The notes under the pieces: model-generated
What the model was told of the DNA's origin: nothing
The model's input: the letters and a program-made list of their open reading frames with translations, nothing else
Database searches by the model: none
DNA from: Sphingobacterium paludis
Lineage (GTDB): Bacteria; Bacteroidota; Bacteroidia; Sphingobacteriales; Sphingobacteriaceae
NCBI RefSeq assembly: GCF_004364125.1
Contig: NZ_SNZV01000015.1
Coordinates: 1-61,653 of the forward strand
DNA: 61,653 nucleotides
Direction of reading: 5' to 3'
Program-made: the position numbers and the translations under genes
Shown: in pieces, positions 55,301-61,653 of the stretch
Numbering within the stretch: the stretch's first letter is position 1
Layout of the letters: each line of letters starts with the position of its first letter

Positions 55301-55534
55301 CCTGCCTGTTTTGTAGTTTAGGTGGGTTATTCGTATGCTGTCCCCAAGCATCATCTCGACAGGTTCTCCAAAGGCAATGCGCGCACTAACACCGCCGTGC
55401 ACCTTAATAAGCGATGCGTCGGGGATTTCCTTTCCGCTATGGCCATCTATGGCGCTTATGCTCACTAGGATGCTTCGCTGACCGAAGCTGTCTGCTGCCC
55501 AAAACAGCGATAGTAGAATTACTAGTGCCCTCAT
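52328..55534 (-). CDS. susC: SusC/RagA-type TonB-dependent transporter (second locus)
   Basis: 1068 residues with signal peptide (LVILLSLFWAADSFGQ), a divergent N-terminal beta domain, a TonB-box-like VAVSTGYQNLEKRRMTGSAV, the plug signature (DLSSIDPSSIESVSVLKDASAAAIWGAKAGNGVIVI) and barrel. It overlaps the upstream TlpA-like gene by 4 bases. With SusD it forms a two-component importer. Confidence 0.94.
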   Translation of the reverse strand: MRALVILLSLFWAADSFGQRSILVSISAIDGHSGKEIPDASLIKVHGGVSARIAFGEPVEMMLGDSIRITHLNYKTGRWIVDSSFESGKKELRLEPRSNMLEAVAVSTGYQNLEKRRMTGSAVTVDRASLERNVGTNVIDRLEGLASGLTFNRATSSSAESQHRPELRVRGINTIHSSSSPLIILDDFPYEGDLSSIDPSSIESVSVLKDASAAAIWGAKAGNGVIVINTRRGVAGTPVQLEFSSNLSLRNRPDLLYSRNYLQSSAIMELEEQRFASGAYVERDWTPLPAFVELLIDRRDGRISEETFGEAKDQMLRTDLRREASEHLYRTGLLQQYALNMSGGSHNVAYNLNIAHDSERYHVVGNDRRRLKLSSSSTFQLSSRLKLHTGINLASVGEHDNGRTMSGLSLGTLTVSPYTRLAGDQGNSLPMVSLYRLAYTRRAVENGLFDWDYRPLEETRLANNQNSAFNLRGNAELSYKIARGLSVKAQYGYQRDRNDRESLFSRESFYVRDMVNRFTQADGSRIVPHGAIFETSGATYTGRYGRAQIDYNGNFAVDHSLSALAGAERREETTLYRPAQRLFDYDPLTRSGRMDMDYLSTFPTRPRLSAKIPATDGNYRRVVDRFISYYATVNYSYRDRYTFSGSLRWDASNLFGIKTNDKGVPLWSAGASWEISKEDFFTSKRVDYLRLRASYGANGNVNNLVSVYPVVIFSQDYETGLRSGALRSTGNPGLRWETIRNLSLGADFRLKGNYLQGSIEWYRKAASDLIGYDIIDPTTGVFETSGRFEIDNRINYGNMLTSGVDIELRSQFSTGSVKWNIGYLLNYTANRITRYNVLKSSTIQNYFTIGMAPPKEGRTADAIYGLPWHGLDPLTGDPQVMIDGQMSKQYAQYLNALSVEDLIFQGSSVPLLTSSLFPSVSWRGIDLTFNILYSGKFYFRRSGINYNTLLSGGTGHVDYYDRWMQPGDQEHTDVPSMPASTNLSRDRVYVNSETLLERGDHIRLKDITLAYELARIWNAKGIRGARFFVNMNNVGILWRANSYGIDPQVPNATYPAPRIMSIGLKLKL

Positions 55535-56682
55535 TGCTGCCCCTCCTCTTTAAATACCCGAAGTCTTTTGCCTTCTTCGCTTTGGATAATCTCCGCAGAA
55601 AGTCCGTAGCGGTAGGCTATCAGGCGACGTACATCATCCTGCATCAGTTTACTGAGCATGGATCTATGTGGGGGAGGATCGGCGAGCTTGAGCAGGTAGC
55701 AATACTGAAAGTTTTCCAGCCATTCCATTACGGCTTGATCAGCGTCCACCTCACCGGTAAGCTCCATTTCCTCACCCGTAAGGTTTTTGCGCAGGGCGGT
55801 GTCGATATCCCAAATAATCTTGGTTCCGATGAGGCCGCTTGAGTGCAAAAAAGCGAGGGTTAAGAGCCGCTCAACTGTTGCATTCTCTGCATATATATAG
55901 CTTTTGCCCCGCGATACACTTCCAGCCAGCCTATCTATTCTTGGATAAAAGCTGCCCGAAAGCAAGGCGGGTCTCAGCCCATTGCCAGGAACGCTATCAA
56001 GGTATGATAATGTTGATTCATGCTTTGGAAGGGTTTTAACGGCCTGTTCCTTAAGACGGGAGGAAATATTAGCTCTCGATGAATAGGCGTCATGCGTTAT
56101 GGCGGTCACTACACCGTTTTCAATCCAGACGTGATGCGGTACGGTGAGATGCGGGAAATATTGAATTAAAAGTGAGTCGGATACTACCGAAATCAAGCTG
56201 ATCTTTCGATTGGATAAAAAGGGCACGATGGTCTTTTTTTTCTGCGCGCTTACCGGGATTATTTGAAGCTCGTTTTTTAATTCATGCTGGATGCTATCTA
56301 AATGGTGCAATGATCGTATGCAGGGCACGCACCATGTCGCCCAGAAATCTAGTATGATCATTTTTTTGTTAGAGAAGTCGCCGAGTTTTATTGTTTGCTT
56401 GCCCGATGGGTGGTTGACAACTTCCAAAGCCATATTCCATAGCTCCTCTGGAACACTGTCGCCAACAGACAACGTTTTATTATCTAGCGGCCCATTTCCC
56501 GAGGTTTGGTGAGCGGTACTCTGGGCGCTCGCTAGAACTGAAAACAACAAACAAAAAATAGCTGTAAGAACCCAAGCTGACGCTTGTAGGGTCCTGAATT
56601 TGGTGATGTGTATATTTTTATATAAAGGGTTTTCGCTGCTTGCCAAAAGAGCATAGCATTCCCCTGTGCGTGATTTTCGCAT
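55531..56682 (-). CDS. TlpA-like thioredoxin protein with extra C-terminal domain
   Basis: A 383-residue protein with a membrane segment or signal at about 35-53 (after a long basic leader), a thioredoxin-like domain (about 70-210) with W-C118-V-P-C121, and a C-terminal domain (about 250-383) reminiscent of the DUF3738-type module (LTLAFLHSSGLIGTKIIWDID, then YCYLLKLADP and LMQDDVRRLIAYRYGL). It is the first gene of the operon TlpA-SusC-SusD. The C-terminal assignment is tentative. An internal start nearer residue 28 would give a normal signal peptide. Confidence 0.82.
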   Translation of the reverse strand: MRKSRTGECYALLASSENPLYKNIHITKFRTLQASAWVLTAIFCLLFSVLASAQSTAHQTSGNGPLDNKTLSVGDSVPEELWNMALEVVNHPSGKQTIKLGDFSNKKMIILDFWATWCVPCIRSLHHLDSIQHELKNELQIIPVSAQKKKTIVPFLSNRKISLISVVSDSLLIQYFPHLTVPHHVWIENGVVTAITHDAYSSRANISSRLKEQAVKTLPKHESTLSYLDSVPGNGLRPALLSGSFYPRIDRLAGSVSRGKSYIYAENATVERLLTLAFLHSSGLIGTKIIWDIDTALRKNLTGEEMELTGEVDADQAVMEWLENFQYCYLLKLADPPPHRSMLSKLMQDDVRRLIAYRYGLSAEIIQSEEGKRLRVFKEEGQQ

Positions 56683-56893
56683 TATTTTTTAGGTCTTAGT
56701 AGATGAACGAAGGGTTAGGTTTCTCTATGCAAGGGTTCGTTGTGATCTATCAATGGTGCATAGAAAATAGTGGCAGAAGTTATTCTGGGGATTTTATGAG
56801 GTTTTTGTAAAGTTGTTTTTTTGATAGATACATATCGGTACGTTATGGACTTGAAACCGACATGAAGCGGGAAGGTGCATCTCATAAAATGGT
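56683..56893. promoter_or_regulatory. likely promoter region of the TlpA-SusC-SusD operon
   Basis: AT-rich DNA directly upstream of the operon's first gene. I cannot point to a convincing Bacteroidota promoter element. Confidence 0.3.
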
Positions 56894-56973
56894 GATGGGC
56901 ATCCCTCTTAATATGCGCTGAAGCCTGTAGGAAGGCTGAACAACATACAAGAGGGGCCCATCAAATCTTTTTT
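56894..56973 (+). ncRNA. structured element: candidate small RNA or compound terminator
   Basis: A long imperfect stem (GATGGGC...CCCTCTT...TATG at 56894-56922 against CATAC...AAGAGGGG...CCCATC, ending at 56962) encloses an inner hairpin AGCCT-GTAGGA-AGGCT (56932-56947). A TCTTTTTT run follows at 56966-56973. No plus-strand gene ends nearby, so an independent small RNA is possible. Confidence 0.45.
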
Positions 56974-57193
56974 CAAAGATATGAAATGGGCACCGAACTC
57001 TCGCATCTTGCTGTTCAGAAAGGTTCCTACATTTTCAGCGCAAGTGCCGATTTCCAAGTGCCTTGGATGTAACATTAAATACGAAGCATCAATATTAGTA
57101 CTCCATTTCGCTAATATAGTAAAATTATTATAAATGCGGTAGTATATAACCGCAAAAAATGTTTTTTATCTGTGCATCTTCATCCTTGATATC

Positions 57194-57433
57194 ATGGAAC
57201 GGGATTACAATAAAATAAAAGCCGATTTTGGAAGCCATATCCGATCAATTAGAGACTCAAAAAAGTACTCTTTAAGGGTGGTTGCGTCGAAATGTAATCT
57301 TGACGATAGTAATATCTCCAAGATCGAAAATGGTAAGTTTAATGTTCAACTGTCTACTATCATTGAGCTAGCGAGAGGACTTGAAGTACATCCTTCAGCT
57401 TTGTTAGAATATGATTTTTCATTTGAAATGTAG
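57194..57433 (+). CDS. XRE-family helix-turn-helix regulator
   Basis: A 79-residue single-domain Cro/CI-type protein: IRSIRDSKKYSLRVVASKCNLDDSNISKIENGKFNVQLSTIIELARGLEVHPSALLEYD. The recognition helix (DDSNISKIENG) is canonical. Its target is unknown. It stands alone just before the IS3 element. Confidence 0.9.
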   Translation: MERDYNKIKADFGSHIRSIRDSKKYSLRVVASKCNLDDSNISKIENGKFNVQLSTIIELARGLEVHPSALLEYDFSFEM

Positions 57434-57539
57434 GCTACTCCGGATTAAAGCTTCTTAGACCTCCATTTGGGCAAAAAGTTGAGACGTGTATACTTCCCAA
57501 TATACCAATATCGCATTCAAGGCTGTTATTAAACCTCAA

Positions 57540-57560
57540 TAGTATCCCCGGAGGATACTA
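57540..57560. terminator. hairpin after the XRE gene
   Basis: AGTATCC-CCGGA-GGATACT is a perfect 7-bp stem, about 105 bases past the XRE stop. There is no strong T-run, so confidence is limited. Confidence 0.4.
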
Positions 57561-57665
57561 GAAACCCTATTTGTATTGCAAAGGGGCAGAAAGTAGGGCT
57601 ACTGCCCAACTTCCGCTTGCTTCATTGACTCGTCCTATTATAGGTTTACACATTTCTAATGTTAT

Positions 57666-58622
57666 TTAATCATTGTCCTGATATTGCTTTACAACTTCTT
57701 CGTTGTCCTGAAATGCGTTTACAATACTACCGTTTTTCTGATAATAATTCCGCCACAACTTCTCGGGTTTTAATTTTTGTGTATGAATTTTGGACGAGGT
57801 CAGATTTCCTAGGCTCATATGGGGACGCTCTTCGTTGTAAAGCATAACCACAAAATTGAGCACTTCTTTGCCCTCTTCCAAATTACTTACATTGTAACTA
57901 CATAGATATTCATTTTTGATGATGCCGTTAACTCGTTCGGCAATAGCATTATCCCTGGGGTCACTGGTCTGAGTCATGCTAATCTGTATACTATTTTCTT
58001 CCAATATCTTTACGTATTCATTGCTACAATATTGTAATCCCCTATCCGAGTGATGGTATAAATATTCCGTTTGTTCGGTAGATTCGAGAGCCATTTTCAA
58101 CGCTTTTACCGTTTCTAGAGACAGCAGGGTTTCTGCGACATTATACCCGACAATTTTGCGCGAGTACGCATCCGTTATGAAACTGATGTATAGAAAGCCT
58201 TTGTCTATTCTCCAATATGTAATATCGCTCACCCACAACTGATTCGGACGACAGGGCACCATTCCCTTGATAAGGTTCGGAAATTTGCGGTACATATGAA
58301 AGGAATTCGTAGTTGAAATTCTTCTCCTGTAACGCTTAACCAAAAGCCCTTCATTAGATAATAGTTCGAATAGGGCGTCACGTCCAATTTTTATACAGTG
58401 TTCTAGGAGGAATGGCTGCAGCATTTCATAAATCTTACGGGTGCCAATGTACCTATGGTCTCTTCTTATATTCAGAACTTCTCGGATCAACAGTCCATGT
58501 TCTATACTAAGTGTTTCCATATGCCACCAATGCTGGTAATAGGCCTGTCTTGTAGTACCAAGTATTCTACAGATACGGGCTAGGCCGATTCGTGCGTATC
58601 TGCTTTTTATCTCTCGGATCAC
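57666..58622 (-). CDS. IS3-family transposase OrfB
   Basis: A 318-residue integrase-core transposase: HTH-21 domain (about 40-100), then rve with the DDE triad D133 (LWVSDITYW), D193 (YHHSDRGLQYCS), E229 (NAIAERVNG). The 35-residue spacing between the last two is the canonical DD35E. Its start overlaps the preceding frame by 4 bases (ATGA), so it may be made by reinitiation or frameshifting. Confidence 0.93.
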   Translation of the reverse strand: MIREIKSRYARIGLARICRILGTTRQAYYQHWWHMETLSIEHGLLIREVLNIRRDHRYIGTRKIYEMLQPFLLEHCIKIGRDALFELLSNEGLLVKRYRRRISTTNSFHMYRKFPNLIKGMVPCRPNQLWVSDITYWRIDKGFLYISFITDAYSRKIVGYNVAETLLSLETVKALKMALESTEQTEYLYHHSDRGLQYCSNEYVKILEENSIQISMTQTSDPRDNAIAERVNGIIKNEYLCSYNVSNLEEGKEVLNFVVMLYNEERPHMSLGNLTSSKIHTQKLKPEKLWRNYYQKNGSIVNAFQDNEEVVKQYQDND

Positions 58623-58810
58623 TTGGTATTTGACTTTTTTCTTATATCGATCCGTAGCTCCTTTTCCGCCTTCTCAATCATGGTAAGATAGTATTCTTCC
58701 CTGATTTTGGACTCTTCCAATTCTCGTTTAAGCCGGGCAATCTCCATTTCGTCCTCACCAGCTTCCGAATCGCTCTTTTGAGTTTTCATGTCAGTACTTC
58801 TGTTTTCCAT
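58619..58810 (-). CDS. IS3 accessory frame, coiled-coil part of OrfA
   Basis: A 63-residue, highly charged helix (EDEMEIARLKRELEESKIREEYYLTMIEKAEKEL) resembling the leucine-zipper end of IS3 OrfA. Here it is separate from the helix-turn-helix frame, 8 bases upstream. It probably helps the transposase oligomerise. It ends over the OrfB start. Confidence 0.75.
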   Translation of the reverse strand: MENRSTDMKTQKSDSEAGEDEMEIARLKRELEESKIREEYYLTMIEKAEKELRIDIRKKSNTK

Positions 58811-58818
58811 ATAGAAAG

Positions 58819-59031
58819 TTAGGGCTTTTTATTTGGCCCTTCCTCAATATAACCAAGTTGCCGCATAAACTTCAATATTTGACCCTTTTCTACCGGCTCA
58901 CCAGTAAATTCCTGCCAGATCTGTTGCTTTGATTTATGACCTTCTTGATATGCCTTTATGATTTCGTGCTTCTGTCGCGTGCTGAAATACCTACTGGGCC
59001 GCTGCTTTGATTTAAACCTTTTTTCTTCCAT
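58819..59031 (-). CDS. IS3 OrfA, helix-turn-helix part
   Basis: A 70-residue basic protein with a helix-turn-helix (RQKHEIIKAYQEGHKSKQQIWQEFTGEPVEKGQILKFMRQLGY), the end-binding component of the IS3 transposase. Its start lies about 20 bases inside the right inverted repeat. Confidence 0.8.
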   Translation of the reverse strand: MEEKRFKSKQRPSRYFSTRQKHEIIKAYQEGHKSKQQIWQEFTGEPVEKGQILKFMRQLGYIEEGPNKKP

Positions 59032-59124
59032 CTTTTATCCGATTTAGGCGTAAACCTATATCAGGACAAGACACATTGGCCAGCTTCATTGGCTAGTCGT
59101 AGAACAGGTTCCAAACATATGCTC

Positions 59125-60009
59125 CTAAAATTCACTCCTCATTTTCTTTTCTGAATTATTTACGAATTTAAAATGTGTTTTAGGATACAAAACGTGCAGT
59201 GATCGATGCAATAAGCTTTTCGCATCGATGTTTTCTAAAAAGGAATATGCTTCAAGACAACAAAAAACTTTATTTTCCTTACTACTGTTAAGTGCCTTCT
59301 CACTTAGCGAATTACAGAAAATCAAACCAAGTTCGTCATTAGATAATTGCGCTTGAATAAGCTGAATATATTTACCCGCATCTTTAAATTTGTCATTTTC
59401 TCTATTGTCTGTAATAAACTTTACCAAATTGTAGAAATATCTAAAAAAATGCCCTAAGTGAGAGTGATAATTATTATATGTAGTTAAATAGATATCATTA
59501 AGATCGTCTTTTATCATCGATAATTTTGACGAAACCGGGATAGTACAGTGACTAATCTCATCTAAGACAGCCTTAATATCCAAAGCCTTTTCCAAATGAG
59601 ATCTATAATCTCGACGTAATTCTTTTAATATATGATTCAAATATTCTTGACCTACTTTCTTATTGCCTTCAACTTCACCTCTTATTGAATCCTTTATGGT
59701 GAATAATTGTTGCAACATATTAAAAAAAGTCACTTCAAATTGTTGCGTTAAAATTTGCTTTTGAGCTTCATCAAATTGCTCTTGTTGCTTAATTAGTGTT
59801 AGAAAAATAGCAAAGGTACCGGCACCTGTAAAAAGAAACGCCAGGATACCAAATACATCACTTATCTTTTTTGCATATTCCCAATCCAAGAATCCCAAGC
59901 TGATTTTATCATCATTTGAAATTGATACCAGGACGATTACAGAAAAAATTACACCTCCCACGATAAAAAGCCATGCTAAAAGACTAATCGTTCGTTTCAT
60001 TTTCACCAT
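59125..60009 (-). CDS. putative phage abortive-infection protein (PutAbiC-like)
   Basis: A 294-residue protein with two N-terminal membrane segments (about 8-29 and 50-72), a coiled helix (LIKQQEQFDEAQKQILTQQFEVTFFNML) and the helical domain typical of the PutAbiC family (YYLTTYNNYHSHLGHFFRYFYNLVKFI-like, LIQAQLSNDELGLIFCN). Such proteins are linked to abortive phage defence. It overlaps the upstream gene by 26 bases and is almost certainly co-translated with it. A methionine at residue 4 is an alternative start. Confidence 0.8.
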   Translation of the reverse strand: MVKMKRTISLLAWLFIVGGVIFSVIVLVSISNDDKISLGFLDWEYAKKISDVFGILAFLFTGAGTFAIFLTLIKQQEQFDEAQKQILTQQFEVTFFNMLQQLFTIKDSIRGEVEGNKKVGQEYLNHILKELRRDYRSHLEKALDIKAVLDEISHCTIPVSSKLSMIKDDLNDIYLTTYNNYHSHLGHFFRYFYNLVKFITDNRENDKFKDAGKYIQLIQAQLSNDELGLIFCNSLSEKALNSSKENKVFCCLEAYSFLENIDAKSLLHRSLHVLYPKTHFKFVNNSEKKMRSEF

Positions 60010-60949
60010 CGTACAATTTACTTAGAATTTCATGACACTTATTATTTAAAGAATCCTTTGTCGGTAATCCAGTTTCAGGATTATTTTTCAATTCATCAGT
60101 AACATCTATATCTCGACTAAAGGTATCCCATTTGGACAAATCAATCATTTTTTCAACTCCGTTCAGATTTACATAAATTTTCAATTTGTCATATGGAATA
60201 TCCTGATTGGTTAATTTTACTCTAGCATCTTTTCCATGCCCTATCAAATTTAGAATTGTATTTTTAAAACCTACCTCTCTATTTCTCTTCGCAGTAATTA
60301 CTATATCCGCTTTTACATCATTATAGTCGAATGAGTCATTTTGATTGTTATTCGTAAAGATAGAGGCTATGTGGTTGGGTTGCGAAAAACCAAAAGACGC
60401 CTTACTAATTCGACCATTTTCCAAATAATTAAGGGCTTCCGTGTTGTCAACTCCTTCAGGTGATATTGAAATAGTATATTGCGAGAACTGAAGATTGAAC
60501 ACTCTTCTAATCATTTGCGATAAGATCGTGTAAACACCGAAATTTTCAAACCTCTGAATAAGAAGATAACCTTTTTTAGCATTTTTTGGAATATGAATAA
60601 AAAAATAAAATGGTCGCATTGGAGAATTTTCTTTTGGAACATTGTAGACAATTTCGCCAACAGGATTTGCAATAGGTGTTTCGTAACCGAAATCTCCCGA
60701 TGTGATATAGCCTGAAACTATTCTACCAGATACATCGAAATTGTCATTTGGTATAATTGTCCTTCTACTCGTTCCCTTATCATCTAAAACGAGATTATTA
60801 GAATTTAGCTTGCGAAACTGAGCAGGTAATGATTTAACCAAATCTAGTAAATCATTCCCGTTTGCGTAATCATCTAAATCCTCTATAGCACTCTTGTCTC
60901 GTTTTTGATTTATTGATATCTTGTACACAGATATTGAAATTTTGCTCAT
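59984..60949 (-). CDS. unknown protein, partner of the PutAbiC-like gene
   Basis: A soluble 321-residue protein with no membrane segment and no motif I can name. A central segment (PFYFFIHIPKNAKKGYLLIQRFENFGVYTILSQMI) has the look of a conserved core, followed by a beta-rich part and an acidic C-terminus. Its last 26 bases overlap the PutAbiC-like start, a sign of a two-gene system. It could be the sensor of a phage-defence pair; this is inferred only from the arrangement. Confidence 0.7.
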   Translation of the reverse strand: MSKISISVYKISINQKRDKSAIEDLDDYANGNDLLDLVKSLPAQFRKLNSNNLVLDDKGTSRRTIIPNDNFDVSGRIVSGYITSGDFGYETPIANPVGEIVYNVPKENSPMRPFYFFIHIPKNAKKGYLLIQRFENFGVYTILSQMIRRVFNLQFSQYTISISPEGVDNTEALNYLENGRISKASFGFSQPNHIASIFTNNNQNDSFDYNDVKADIVITAKRNREVGFKNTILNLIGHGKDARVKLTNQDIPYDKLKIYVNLNGVEKMIDLSKWDTFSRDIDVTDELKNNPETGLPTKDSLNNKCHEILSKLYDGENETND

Positions 60950-61283
60950 AGATTTTAAGTTAATAATTTGCCAAGTAATATCGTAAATTTCGTTCTTATT
61001 GCCAAATCCGACATGTACTATTTAAAATTTAGCTTTTTGATTCTATTTCAAAATGTTATTCGATTGTCTGGACTACCGTGCTCCTAGTGGGTGACCTTTT
61101 AATGAACAATGGTCTAGGTGAAATTACTTTGTTCATTTTATGAGTAAGAACAAAAACAACAAATCATAATAGCTTTTTAAGCAAATAATTGCACCACTGT
61201 AATTATTTATTTAAATTGTAGCTATCCTATCAAATCTGCTTGATAAAAACTACGCCTAGATTCAAGGAACAGAAAAAATAACT
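60950..61283. other. intergenic region, no gene seen
   Basis: AT-rich DNA upstream of the defence pair. It presumably holds the promoter. No hairpin or repeat stands out. Confidence 0.35.
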
Positions 61284-61464
61284 GATCAAGTGGATTATTT
61301 GGTGGAGATAAGTGAAGCAACTTTATGCAATTGAAAAAGCCATTATGGAGGTGTGGAAACCTCTAATATCAAACGTAAAAAAGAGTTAGAAGAGATTACT
61401 CGTTTGAAAAAGATCTCTGCCATGTCGAGGGTTAATTACGATATTTCAGAAGAAGCCATAAATT
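61284..61464 (+). pseudogene. IS3 OrfA remnant
   Basis: One frame reads DQVDYLVEISEATLCN, then TGA, then KSHYGGVETSNIKRKKELEEITRLKKISAMSRVNYDISEEAIN and a stop at 61462-61464. The HTH (ISEATLYNWKKKYGG-like) and zipper (IKRxKELEEENxRLKK-like) of IS3 OrfA are recognisable. No OrfB follows. Confidence 0.65.
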
Positions 61465-61622
61465 AGTACCATCAAGCACTTGCAGCTAAAAAGAAGGTCA
61501 AATCAGCGCGTCAACTGTGGCGTAATTGATTTTTGAAACTTGTAAAGCGCTGATAAAGTGAAGTAGTCAAGACTTAATCTGACAGTTGCAATAAATTAAC
61601 AACTGAAAAATAGATTAGAGTT

Positions 61623-61653
61623 ATGACAACACAAGAAAAAATCATCAAGAACA
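61623..61653 (+). CDS. start of a CDS leaving the window, possibly an IS481-type transposase
   Basis: ATG at 61623 opens MTTQEKIIKN and runs off the edge. This start resembles IS481-family transposases of Bacteroidota, and the preceding TCTGACAGTTGCAATAAATT could be the element's terminal repeat. Only ten residues are visible. Confidence 0.4.
   Translation, partial: MTTQEKIIKN

Larger units (their letters stand above)
57626..59073 (-). mobile_element. intact IS3-family insertion sequence (about 1.45 kb)
   Basis: Terminal inverted repeats of 24 bp (57626-57649 and 59050-59073) match at 20 positions and begin TG. They are flanked by a 3-bp direct repeat CAT (57623-57625 and 59074-59076), the target-duplication size of IS3 (IS150-like) elements. 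All three reading frames inside are open. Recent insertion is likely. Confidence 0.92.

Noticed and set aside
1..61653. tRNA or rRNA genes
   Set aside because: I saw no cloverleaf with a conserved T-loop and no conserved rRNA segments, although a covariance search was not possible.

Overview
The window reads as accessory chromosome of a Bacteroidota bacterium, most likely a Sphingobacterium/Pedobacter-type member of the Sphingobacteriaceae. The evidence is two SusC/SusD loci, ECF sigma factors, TlpA-like thiol proteins with a DUF4369-type start, a DUF6520/MauE pair, Bacteroidota-type AraC regulators and the lineage-typical DUF4466 and DUF5018-like surface lipoproteins. Base composition is patchy: most of the window is AT-rich, while the glycan locus at 34.6-46.7 kb and the second SusC/D locus at 51-56 kb are visibly GC-richer, as expected for DNA of different origin.

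Layout. 0-12.7 kb is a row of small functional modules: a Crp/Fnr regulator with an AhpD-like protein; an arsenic operon (arsR, a DUF6428-like gene, arsC, ACR3 pump, metallophosphoesterase); an SDR oxidoreductase divergent from an HxlR regulator; and a redox cassette (HxlR regulator, nitroreductase, F420-reductase-like protein, Ohr, two luciferase-like flavoenzymes, NmrA-like protein). The modules are separated by seven exact, same-orientation copies of TCTCACAAAACGAA, the most striking unexplained signal here. 13-24 kb holds a stress/light block: a PAS histidine kinase, a broken glgX, a frameshifted DUF1810 gene, a LOV-domain (blue-light) histidine kinase with a response regulator, a spore-photoproduct-lyase-like radical SAM enzyme, an SRPBCC protein and two coupled DUF421 proteins. 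24-33 kb is debris and small regulators: an RHS remnant against a dead IS3 element, a sigma factor/TlpA group, a SusD remnant, another sigma factor, a solo RadC and a long gene-poor stretch.

34.3-46.7 kb is a complete polysaccharide utilisation locus: an AraC regulator divergent from a BNR_4 beta-propeller protein, a GH88 unsaturated glucuronyl hydrolase, two GH29 alpha-L-fucosidases, SusC, SusD, and DUF5018-like and DUF4466 lipoproteins, followed by the decayed start of a heparinase II/III-type lyase. The enzyme set points to a fucosylated, uronate-containing glycan. 47-48 kb has fragments of a divergent DinB polymerase / XRE (LexA-like) pair. 48.9-56.7 kb is a second outer-membrane locus: AraC regulator, frameshifted MauE-like membrane protein, DUF6520-like peptide, and a convergent operon TlpA-SusC-SusD. 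57-61.6 kb has an XRE regulator, an intact IS3 element with terminal inverted repeats and a 3-bp target duplication, a candidate two-gene phage-defence operon (unknown protein plus a PutAbiC-like membrane protein) and transposase remnants at the right edge.

Many broken genes differ from an open frame by one base in a short homopolymer, so some pseudogene calls could be assembly errors rather than biology. All family names come from reading the sequence by eye; no database search was run.
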